DNA of 5,765 nt from an uncultured Bacteroidota bacterium (GTDB taxonomy: Bacteria; Bacteroidota; Bacteroidia; Bacteroidales; CAIWKO01), in contig CALGYY010000288.1 of NCBI GenBank assembly GCA_937934705.1, forward strand, positions 1 through 5,765. Reading direction: 5' to 3'. Shown piece by piece: positions 1 through 5,691 of the stretch. Each line of letters starts with the position of its first letter. Within the stretch, counting starts at the first letter, position 1. The notes beneath the pieces were generated by a model, which ran no database searches, was not told the DNA's origin, and saw only the letters and a program-made list of their open reading frames with translations. Both the position numbers and the translations under genes were made by a program.

Positions 1-1777
1 CTGTGGACGTTGTGAAAGTGTAAGGCGAGGTGTTGATACCGCTGACCGTGGTGGAGTTTGTCCCGTCAGTATAAGTGAGTGACCAGGGAGGTGTGCCGGT
101 CAGTGTTATCGTAACCGTGACCGTACTGGATCCGTCGTTACAGATATTGCCCCCGCCGCTGACCGTAGCAGTTGGAAGTGCGTTCACGCTCACCGTAACC
201 GTTGTGGATCCCGTACAGGAACCGTTGGCGCCGTTCACCGTGTAAGTGGTCGTTGAGGTCGGATTGGCCGTTACCGTTGCACCGGTGGTGCCCGATAATC
301 CGGTAGGCGGCGACCATGTATAGGTGGATGCACCTGACGCAGTCAGGGTAGTGGATTGCGAGTTGCAGATAACAGGGTTTGCGGGACTGACAGTAATGGT
401 GGGATTGGAGGTGACAGTAATGGTAATGGCTTCGGAACCGGAGCATCCAGCAGCAGTTCCGGTCACCGTGTAGGTGGTTGTCGTATTCACAGTCGGTGTG
501 ATCTGGCTTCCGCTACCGCCGGTACTCCAGGTAAAAGTTGTTCCCCCGACACTGCTTGAAGCATCTATTGTTACCACATCACCGGCGCAGACAGAAGTTC
601 CCGGTGATGCACTCAGCGTGATCGTTGGCCCGGCACTCACGGTCACCGTGGCCGTGGCTGAGCTTGAACATCCGCCTGTTGTCCCGGTTACAGTATAGGT
701 AGTGGTGCTGCCCGGTGTGGCTGTGACATTGGCTCCGGTGGTGGCAGAAAGGCCTGTGGCCGGGGTCCATGTATAGGAGGTGGCACCGGAAGCTGTAAGA
801 TTTACCGATTGTCCGTTACAAATACTGCTGCTGGCCGGTGAGACGCTGACAGTAAGACCGCTGATGTTGAAATTGAAACTGGCCGGCAGGGCGATATTTC
901 CGCAAAGGTCTGAAACCGATCCCGCCGTATTAACGAGGTCGAAGGTATAGGCTCCGGTAGTCGTCATTGCCGGAGAAACGGTGACAGTGAAGGTGTTTTC
1001 CATGGTTCCTCCAAGCGAACATACATTTCCTGTAACGGATGTGATGGTGTAAGGCCCGCCCGGTCCGTTCAGGGTAAAATCACCGGTAGTAATGGTGCTG
1101 CATAGAATATTCTCAGAAAAGTTAATAGTGAAGGTGCTTGCCCCGCAGGAAACACTGCTGATACCCGTCAGAACCGGAGGAATCATATCTGCAATTGTGG
1201 CCGTGCCATGGGTCATATCAAGCTGGTAACCATGTCCTGCCCCATAACCGGTATAGTTCGATATGTTGAGATAATAAGTCTCCCCCGCATTCACCCAGAT
1301 CTGTGGGTTATTCGCATCTGAAGCGGATCCCCAGCAATCCACACCGGTGTTGGGACTCAGGTTGTTGGCTCCGGTTATACCCCCGTCGGCTGACCAGTTG
1401 CATGACACTTCCAACTGCTGAAGCAGGGCCGTATTCTGCAAATCTGAACAATTGGCCGTGGTCATGTTGAAGATCGCCCAGTCATAGTCGTCCGACATAA
1501 CCCATGGCGTAATGCGGAGGTCAAACCAACCGGAGGTTTGCACGGTGAACGTATACCAGACGGAATTACGCTCTCCCGCAGACATGCAGGTCACAGGGCA
1601 ACTTCCGGAGGGTATATCATTGTAATTTCCCACACCCGTATAGCCGTTGAATTCGTTGTACGTATTCAGACACACAGGAATAGCACCCATACAGTCCTGC
1701 ACAGTGGGTACCTGCGCAGATACCGGTGAAAGGGAGATCAGGGTCAGGATTGCAGTGAATAAAACAAAACGCTTCAT
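1..1777 (-). CDS. Large secreted PKD/Ig-like repeat adhesin, N-terminal 592 residues (runs off left edge)
   Basis: An open frame runs from ATG at 1777 to the left edge without a stop, so the C-terminus is missing. A signal peptide (MKRF, hydrophobic core, VSA-Q) predicts cleavage after A21. Residues about 26-190 form a Cys-, Trp- and Asp-rich beta domain (SVWYTFTVQTSGWFDLRI, then DDYDWAIFN) of the kind that opens many Bacteroidota surface adhesins. Residues about 200-307 look like an SbsA-type Ig-like domain (TFTINFSENIL). Three PKD-like modules follow (about 309-532), each with a Cys pair and a YTW or FTW core. A fourth, different module (about 533 to the edge) contains TGTPPWSLTYTDG. By family knowledge such proteins are exported by Sec, then often by the type IX system, and serve in adhesion or gliding. 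The C-terminal sorting domain that would prove this is outside the window. The start is fixed by the signal peptide. The gene lies 37 bp downstream of a small secreted protein gene and probably shares its transcript. Confidence 0.85.
   Translation of the reverse strand, partial: MKRFVLFTAILTLISLSPVSAQVPTVQDCMGAIPVCLNTYNEFNGYTGVGNYNDIPSGSCPVTCMSAGERNSVWYTFTVQTSGWFDLRITPWVMSDDYDWAIFNMTTANCSDLQNTALLQQLEVSCNWSADGGITGANNLSPNTGVDCWGSASDANNPQIWVNAGETYYLNISNYTGYGAGHGYQLDMTHGTATIADMIPPVLTGISSVSCGASTFTINFSENILCSTITTGDFTLNGPGGPYTITSVTGNVCSLGGTMENTFTVTVSPAMTTTGAYTFDLVNTAGSVSDLCGNIALPASFNFNISGLTVSVSPASSSICNGQSVNLTASGATSYTWTPATGLSATTGANVTATPGSTTTYTVTGTTGGCSSSATATVTVSAGPTITLSASPGTSVCAGDVVTIDASSSVGGTTFTWSTGGSGSQITPTVNTTTTYTVTGTAAGCSGSEAITITVTSNPTITVSPANPVICNSQSTTLTASGASTYTWSPPTGLSGTTGATVTANPTSTTTYTVNGANGSCTGSTTVTVSVNALPTATVSGGGNICNDGSSTVTVTITLTGTPPWSLTYTDGTNSTTVSGINTSPYTFTTST
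182..853 (-). repeat. Three tandem PKD-like protein modules inside the adhesin gene
   Basis: Modules cover residues about 309-382, 383-456 and 457-532. Each has two cysteines (C320/C370, C397/C445, C471/C521) and an aromatic core tryptophan (W337, W417, W488), followed by a TTTTYTVTG-like strand. Modules 1 and 3 match at about 48 of 74 positions by hand alignment and their landmarks are offset by exactly 151 residues. Module 2 is clearly different (Cys-to-Trp spacing 20 instead of 17). The DNA has diverged but short matches persist, such as ccatgtatagg at 314-324 and 767-777, 453 bp apart. The paired cysteines could form a disulfide in each module (inference). Confidence 0.75.
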
Positions 1778-1814
1778 AAGCTGGTTTTTCGGAAGGAAAA
1801 AACACAAAAAGGAA

Positions 1815-2213
1815 TCAATCGTTCAGTTCTTCTGTGCGCATCAAGGTGTTACCGGCCTTCACTTGTCTGATTTCACTTGTGATCAGTAATTTGGTGAAGA
1901 ATGCCAGACTTGCATCCGCTGAAAGCCTGATCGTGACCGCCCGCATGTCACCCTTAAGTTCTGAGATTGTGACTTCCAGAACCTTTATACTGAAAGTGCT
2001 CATGCTTTGTTTCATGGTAACAGCCATAGGTTCACTGATGACTCCGCTAAGATCAAATGATACGAGACGCTCGCTGCCGGAGGCGAAAATCTTCTTCAGG
2101 TCTGCTTTCGGCCCGAAATGGGCAACGAAAGCAGTGCTTTGATCCTGAGCACTCATGATCAGTGGAAAGCAGATGGTGAAGAGAAGGGTCAGGAGTAAAT
2201 TCTGTTTCTTCAT
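1815..2213 (-). CDS. Small secreted protein of unknown function (132 aa)
   Basis: I do not recognise the family. The protein begins with a clear Sec signal peptide (MKKQN, a Leu-rich core, then IMSA-Q), with cleavage likely after A22, leaving about 110 residues. The only cysteine (C15) lies in the signal peptide and is not in a convincing lipobox, so a soluble periplasmic or exported protein is more likely than a lipoprotein. The mature part has no cysteine and no membrane segment. It alternates hydrophobic strands (RLVSFDLSGVI; FSIKVLEVTISEL; MRAVTIRLSA) with a probable helix (LAFFTKLLI), suggesting a small alpha/beta fold. ATG at 2213 is supported by the signal peptide directly after it. 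The stop is 37 bp before the adhesin start on the same strand, so cotranscription is likely and a partner or accessory role for the adhesin is possible but unproven. Confidence 0.75.
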   Translation of the reverse strand: MKKQNLLLTLLFTICFPLIMSAQDQSTAFVAHFGPKADLKKIFASGSERLVSFDLSGVISEPMAVTMKQSMSTFSIKVLEVTISELKGDMRAVTIRLSADASLAFFTKLLITSEIRQVKAGNTLMRTEELND

Positions 2214-2449
2214 ATGTCAGTTTTCAGGTTTTTGGTTGACCGGCACTAAGATGGTTTTATGATGCAAATGGTTGCCCATGCAGGGAATTATTAAGCAGTT
2301 ATCCTTTCAGCCGCATGAAACACAGGGGAAAATTACTAATTTTAGGGGAGATGGCAATTTTCATCCGAAAAATATTATTAAGAATATTTCTAAATAGCAA
2401 ATTTTTTATTATCTTTGCAAAACATTTGACAACATTAAACACATCTGAA
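2214..2449. other. Divergent A/T-rich intergenic region
   Basis: This 236-bp stretch separates the minus-strand secreted protein/adhesin pair from the plus-strand glutathione peroxidase gene. It must hold the promoter for both directions. The plus-strand promoter is recognisable at 2387-2417. For the minus strand I could not find a TAnnTTTG box. A TTTG at 2268-2265 on that strand has no suitable -7 partner. No hairpin or small gene is evident. Confidence 0.6.
2387..2417 (+). promoter_or_regulatory. Bacteroidota-type sigma-ABfr promoter of the glutathione peroxidase gene
   Basis: TATCTTTG at 2410-2417 matches the Bacteroidota -7 consensus TAnnTTTG. A weak -33 element (TTTC at 2387-2390, consensus TTTG) lies 19 bp upstream, the usual spacing. 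Transcription would be expected to start a few bases after 2417, giving a leader of roughly 25 nt before ATG at 2450. The leader is A-rich and has no Shine-Dalgarno sequence, as is normal for this phylum. The surrounding DNA is strongly A/T-rich compared with the genes. Confidence 0.7.
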
Positions 2450-2998
2450 ATGAAACTGATCATAGCAGCTTTAATACTGTTCATGGCAGGCGCAGGAAGC
2501 GTGGCCGCCCAGAAGAACAAAACTTTCCATGATTTCACCGTGACCACCATAGATGGTGAACAGCTTGCGCTTTCATCCTTTAAGGGCACAAAGGTCCTGG
2601 TGGTGAATACGGCGTCAAAATGCGGCCTCACGCCTCAATATGAGCAGCTGGAAGCCCTGTATGAGGAATATGGCGGAGAACGCTTCGCCATAATTGGTTT
2701 TCCGGCCAATAATTTCATGTCGCAGGAGCCCGGCACCAATGAGGAAATCAGGGAATTCTGCCAAAAGAATTACGGCGTCACATTCCCGATGATGTCCAAG
2801 ATATCTGTGAAGGGTGATGATATTCATCCCCTGTACAGTTGGTTGACACAGAAGAAGGAGAATGGTGTGATGGATGCGAAAGTGACCTGGAATTTTCAGA
2901 AATTCCTGATTGATGCTGACGGAAATCTGGTGGACATGGTTCCGCCTTCAGAAAAGCCGGATTCAGAGCGCATCATTAATTTCATCAAGGGAAAATAA
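2450..2998 (+). CDS. Exported glutathione peroxidase family thiol peroxidase (182 aa)
   Basis: A thioredoxin-fold peroxidase of the GPx/BsaA/BtuE family that reduces hydrogen peroxide or lipid hydroperoxides. Residues 1-20 are a signal peptide (MKLIIAALIL, cleavage near SVAA-Q), so it probably acts in the periplasm. Family motifs run in order: NTASKCGLTPQYEQLEALY with peroxidatic C58; FPANNFMSQEPG with catalytic Q92; EFCQKNYGVTFP with C104 where thioredoxin-dependent family members carry the resolving cysteine; and WNFQKFLID with W147 and N148. The tetrad C58, Q92, W147, N148 is complete and there is no selenocysteine codon. Two positions differ from the usual FPCNQFG: Cys is Ala (A86) and Gln is Asn (N88). 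In family terms C58 plus C104 suggests reduction by a thioredoxin-like partner instead of glutathione (inference). ATG at 2450 is chosen over an in-frame ATG at 2315 because it starts a proper signal peptide and lies downstream of the promoter box at 2410-2417. Confidence 0.93.
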   Translation: MKLIIAALILFMAGAGSVAAQKNKTFHDFTVTTIDGEQLALSSFKGTKVLVVNTASKCGLTPQYEQLEALYEEYGGERFAIIGFPANNFMSQEPGTNEEIREFCQKNYGVTFPMMSKISVKGDDIHPLYSWLTQKKENGVMDAKVTWNFQKFLIDADGNLVDMVPPSEKPDSERIINFIKGK

Positions 2999-3830
2999 GC
3001 GGCAGCAGAGGGTCAGCACAGGCTACGAACGACGGATTCCGGAAGCCCGGTTTCTGATAGGTCATGAGTGTCCCCTCAGGATATATTCTGCATGACCCGC
3101 CGGCGGCCCTGAGAATGGCGTCACCGGCGGCTGTATCCCATTCCATGGTAGGTGCCAGACGGGGATACACATCGGCAGAGCCTTCGGCAACAGCCGTAAG
3201 TTTCAGGCTGCTGCCTTTCGAAAGGAGTTTCACCCTGAAACCGGATTCGAGTTTTTTGATCAGGCTGCCGGTTTCCGGGCTGAAGTGTGAGCGGCTTGCA
3301 GCAACAGTGAGTACAGTCTTTTGCGGGCCGCATTTCAGGGTCACGCTTTTGGCCAGAAGTGTGTCATACGAAATCACCGGAGGGCACTGCCGGGAGGCTT
3401 TTCTTACCGCGAAGGCCCCGCTTCCTTCCAGTCCGAAATACAGCATATCCATAACAGGGGCATAAATAACACCCAAAACAGGTCTTTGCGATTCAATAAA
3501 AGCAATGTTCACCGTAAATTCACCGTTCCGCCTGATGAATTCCTTGGTCCCGTCGAGCGGATCGACCAGCCAGAAACTCCCGGGATTCATCTCCTCCTGT
3601 CCTGCACTTCTTCCTTCTTCACTGATGATCAGCTCACCGCCTGGAGAGAGGGCTTCGAGAATAATACGATGTGCCGCGAGATCGGCTTCCGTCAGCGGAG
3701 TAAGATCCTCTTTTTCGGTGATGGTAAAACCCGAACGGTAAATGGCTGAAATTGCTGAGCCCGCGCTGAGTGCGGCCTGCACGGCAGTCATCAGGTACTG
3801 ATTTGCTTTTTCCTGATCCATGCTTATCAT
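2985..3830 (-). CDS. cysQ: 3'(2'),5'-bisphosphate nucleotidase CysQ
   Basis: A magnesium-dependent phosphatase of the inositol monophosphatase superfamily that hydrolyses 3'-phosphoadenosine 5'-phosphate (PAP) to AMP in the cytoplasm, preventing PAP from inhibiting sulfur metabolism and other enzymes. Metal-site motifs are present in order: ISEE (E71, E72), WLVDPLDGTKEFI (D90, D93, G94, T95) and EWDTAAGDAIL (W231, D232). The segments RRNGEFTVNIAFIE and LLSKGSSLKLTAVAEG also match CysQ proteins closely, favouring CysQ over SuhB-type inositol phosphatases. The length of 281 residues is somewhat above the roughly 250 of enterobacterial CysQ. The start is ATG at 3830, with an alternative in-frame ATG at 3821. 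The gene begins 13 bp after the dehydratase stop, so it is probably the last gene of that operon. Its 3' end overlaps the convergent peroxidase gene by 14 bp. No sulfate-assimilation gene is visible nearby. Confidence 0.93.
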   Translation of the reverse strand: MISMDQEKANQYLMTAVQAALSAGSAISAIYRSGFTITEKEDLTPLTEADLAAHRIILEALSPGGELIISEEGRSAGQEEMNPGSFWLVDPLDGTKEFIRRNGEFTVNIAFIESQRPVLGVIYAPVMDMLYFGLEGSGAFAVRKASRQCPPVISYDTLLAKSVTLKCGPQKTVLTVAASRSHFSPETGSLIKKLESGFRVKLLSKGSSLKLTAVAEGSADVYPRLAPTMEWDTAAGDAILRAAGGSCRIYPEGTLMTYQKPGFRNPSFVACADPLLPLIFP

Positions 3831-3843
3831 CAGATCAGGCAGT

Positions 3844-4224
3844 CTATCGGAAACTGCCCTTGAATTTCATGAAAACCTTGTCATCCCCACGGATGACAAC
3901 ACTGGCATGCACCAGATCATCCCCCGGATGACGGATTTTAAATTCCAGCTCAATGTCAGGATTTTCCAAAGGATTGATCACATTCAGAAACTTCACTTCT
4001 TCCGCCGTGACCAGGATCAGCTCTTTACAAAAATGGGCCGATAAGGTTTCCTTGATCATCTGGATGATACAAACACCCGGAACCACAGGCTGTCCCGGGA
4101 AATGCCCGGCAAAAATCCTGTGCCCGGAGTTGATTCTTAGTCTGGCCTCCAGCTTCTCCGGGTTTTCTTCCTCGTGGATCAACTCTGCCAAACTGAAAAA
4201 ATCATCTGATAATAAACTTTTCAT
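3844..4224 (-). CDS. FabZ-like 3-hydroxyacyl-ACP dehydratase (hot-dog fold, 126 aa)
   Basis: A single hot-dog-fold protein of the FabA/FabZ group, which removes water from 3-hydroxyacyl chains on acyl carrier protein in the cytoplasm. The signature lies at residues 35-60: GHRIFAGHFPGQPVVPGVC, then IIQMIKETL. H41 corresponds to the catalytic histidine. At the position where FabZ has its catalytic glutamate (IIEALAQ) this protein has glutamine (Q55), so its chemistry may differ or it may depend on a partner subunit. The length is slightly below that of housekeeping FabZ (about 140-150). The start overlaps the end of the LolA-like gene by 23 bp, indicating translational coupling, and cysQ follows after 13 bp. 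The context points to a specialised lipid or polyene pathway instead of general fatty acid synthesis. Family assignment is firm; the substrate is unknown. Confidence 0.82.
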   Translation of the reverse strand: MKSLLSDDFFSLAELIHEEENPEKLEARLRINSGHRIFAGHFPGQPVVPGVCIIQMIKETLSAHFCKELILVTAEEVKFLNVINPLENPDIELEFKIRHPGDDLVHASVVIRGDDKVFMKFKGSFR

Positions 4225-4858
4225 CGGCTATGGGCTGATTAATTGTTTTTTTGATGAATCGCAGGTCCGTCCTGTCCCCGTTCTTTTCTGTCATTACTAT
4301 ACGTTGTACACTGAGGTCTTTCTTTTCCAGGTAAACCGTCATTTCCCTGAATGTCCTTCTCATCTTTTCTGAACGGGGTTCCAGTTTTACCTTGTAAAGA
4401 TAATTGTTTTCGAAGTACGACTGCCTGAACTCGTCATGCTGGCCAATCAGACTGCCGTCAATCAGTCCGGCCAGCCTGTAATTCAACTCGGCAAAGGCCC
4501 GGTTGCCGGTCATATCATAGGTCCGCGTTTTACGCTCATCCCTGACCGTCATTTTTCCATTGCTGATGACAACAATGTATGAAAAGGGGGAGGTGTATTC
4601 CCATCTGACCTTATCGCCGCGACTGAAAAGAAAAATGCCTTCAGAAACGGATACTTCCCGCAACATCTTCATCTTCTTCTCCTGTATGAATTCGCATGAA
4701 ATGCTGCTTAATTTCTTTGTATATGTCTCAGTACTCCGCAGAAAACTCAGCGTGTCCTTCACCGGAATGAAGCTGGTATCGGACCTGCTCTGCGCCTCCG
4801 CTACACGGAAGCATCCCGGAATGACAAGTATTAATAATATGTAACTAAATATTTTCAT
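4202..4858 (-). CDS. LolA-like outer-membrane lipoprotein carrier protein
   Basis: A periplasmic protein with the LolA/LolB fold, which shields acyl chains in a hydrophobic cavity during transport between the inner and outer membrane. An N-terminal signal peptide (MKIFSYILLI, cleavage near AEA-Q at residue 22) precedes family landmarks: CEFIQEK (residues 55-61), the block at 72-101 containing SEGIFLFSR, VRWEY and VVISNG, and the closing segment KTINQPIADEKFII. The length of 218 residues fits the family. LVIPGC near residue 16 resembles a lipobox, but Pro at -2 argues against lipidation. The gene follows the deacetylase by 53 bp and overlaps the dehydratase by 23 bp. This placement among lipid-biosynthetic genes suggests a pathway-dedicated paralogue that carries the cluster's lipid product, as in aryl polyene and flexirubin clusters, and not the housekeeping LolA (inference). 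Confidence 0.85.
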   Translation of the reverse strand: MKIFSYILLILVIPGCFRVAEAQSRSDTSFIPVKDTLSFLRSTETYTKKLSSISCEFIQEKKMKMLREVSVSEGIFLFSRGDKVRWEYTSPFSYIVVISNGKMTVRDERKTRTYDMTGNRAFAELNYRLAGLIDGSLIGQHDEFRQSYFENNYLYKVKLEPRSEKMRRTFREMTVYLEKKDLSVQRIVMTEKNGDRTDLRFIKKTINQPIADEKFIIR

Positions 4859-4911
4859 TTAAAATTCTCAATCATTTAATTTTTCCCGGACATGGCAAAA
4901 ACTCATGGCTG

Positions 4912-5691
4912 TCAGCTTTGAGAGGTCAGGTATGGAGGATGATCAAGCATCTGATGCGGATTCCCGGCTTTCAGGCCTTTCTCTTTCATCAGCCGGAGAA
5001 GCTCTTTGGTCGTTTCCAGCGTGGCCGGAAGGGTGTCGTGAAGCAGTACGATGTCTCCCGGACCCGCTTTATCAAGCCTTCGCGACAAACGCTCCCTGTT
5101 TTTGATAACGGTATCCAGTGATCTGACACTCCATCCCACCACATGGTGTGGTTCCATTTTCAAGGCCCGTGTCATCATGGGATTGGTTACCCCGAAAGGA
5201 GGACGGAACCAGTTGACGGTCAGTCCCGTGATGGAATGCAGAATACTTCGGGTTTTACGGAATTCCCGTGCCATAATATATGGGGCAAAGAAGTCAAAAA
5301 AATGGGAATGACCATAAGTGTGATTGGCGACCACATGTCCTTCTGTGATCATTCTTTGCACGATTTCAGGGTGTTCTTCCGCATTTTTTCCGACCAGAAA
5401 AAATGCGGCCCTGACCCTTTCTTCTTTCAGCAGATCGAGCAGGCGGGGCGTGGTTTCAGGATGAGGTCCGTCATCATAGGTCAGAAAAACGCCTTCCTGA
5501 CCATCGGCCCTGCAACTGACTTTGAAATGGAAATTACTGCCCACTCTGAAAGAACCAATGCTGATCACAGTCATATACGCCATACCCCATCCCAGATAAA
5601 ACCATCCGCTGATACCGATCGTGAACTGCAGGATGTTCAGTACGAGCAGTCCTGCAAAAAGAATATAATTGCTTATTCTGAAAGTCAGCAT
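4912..5691 (-). CDS. Membrane-anchored polysaccharide deacetylase (NodB domain, 259 aa)
   Basis: A carbohydrate esterase family 4 protein, whose members remove acetyl groups from N-acetylated sugars using a divalent metal. Two hydrophobic segments (about residues 7-27 and 29-47) anchor the N-terminus. The NodB motifs follow: TYDDGP (residues 71-76; D73 as the base, D74 as metal ligand), NHTYGH (H124 and H128, metal ligands), RPPFG (163-167), WSVRSLDT (187-194) and LLHD (H218, D219). All catalytic residues are present. I chose ATG at 5691 because the preceding gene ends in an overlapping TGA at 5687-5685 and the hydrophobic segments follow this ATG directly. The frame stays open to the right edge, and a TTG at 5739 would add 16 hydrophilic residues that look non-coding. 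In this setting the target could be a glycan, a glycolipid or a sugar on the cluster's product; the sequence does not tell which. Confidence 0.87.
   Translation of the reverse strand: MLTFRISNYILFAGLLVLNILQFTIGISGWFYLGWGMAYMTVISIGSFRVGSNFHFKVSCRADGQEGVFLTYDDGPHPETTPRLLDLLKEERVRAAFFLVGKNAEEHPEIVQRMITEGHVVANHTYGHSHFFDFFAPYIMAREFRKTRSILHSITGLTVNWFRPPFGVTNPMMTRALKMEPHHVVGWSVRSLDTVIKNRERLSRRLDKAGPGDIVLLHDTLPATLETTKELLRLMKEKGLKAGNPHQMLDHPPYLTSQS

Noticed and set aside
388..424. Direct repeat of tgacagtaatggt (388-400 and 412-424) as a possible regulatory or mobile-element repeat
   Set aside because: Both copies are in frame in the adhesin and encode the repeated Thr-Ile-Thr-Val strands, so repetitive coding explains them. 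There is no spacer array as in CRISPR.
356..698. Plus-strand open frames across the adhesin gene
   Set aside because: They mirror the Thr/Ser/Val-rich repeat codons of the minus-strand adhesin, have low-complexity translations and carry no domain or signal.
2265..2268. TTTG on the minus strand as a -33 box for the secreted protein/adhesin pair
   Set aside because: No TAnnTTTG-like -7 box lies about 19 bp downstream, so the call would rest on four bases.
2315..2449. In-frame extension of the peroxidase gene to an upstream ATG at 2315
   Set aside because: The extension covers the A/T-rich promoter region, including the TATCTTTG box, and would bury the signal peptide that begins at 2450.
2299..2631. 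Minus-strand open frame across the peroxidase promoter and 5' end
   Set aside because: It lies antisense to the conserved peroxidase gene, crosses its promoter, and its translation shows no recognisable family.
4805..4825. Lipobox-like LVIPGC in the LolA-like protein
   Set aside because: Pro at -2 does not fit a lipobox, and a good signal peptidase I site (AEA-Q) follows. LolA proteins are soluble.
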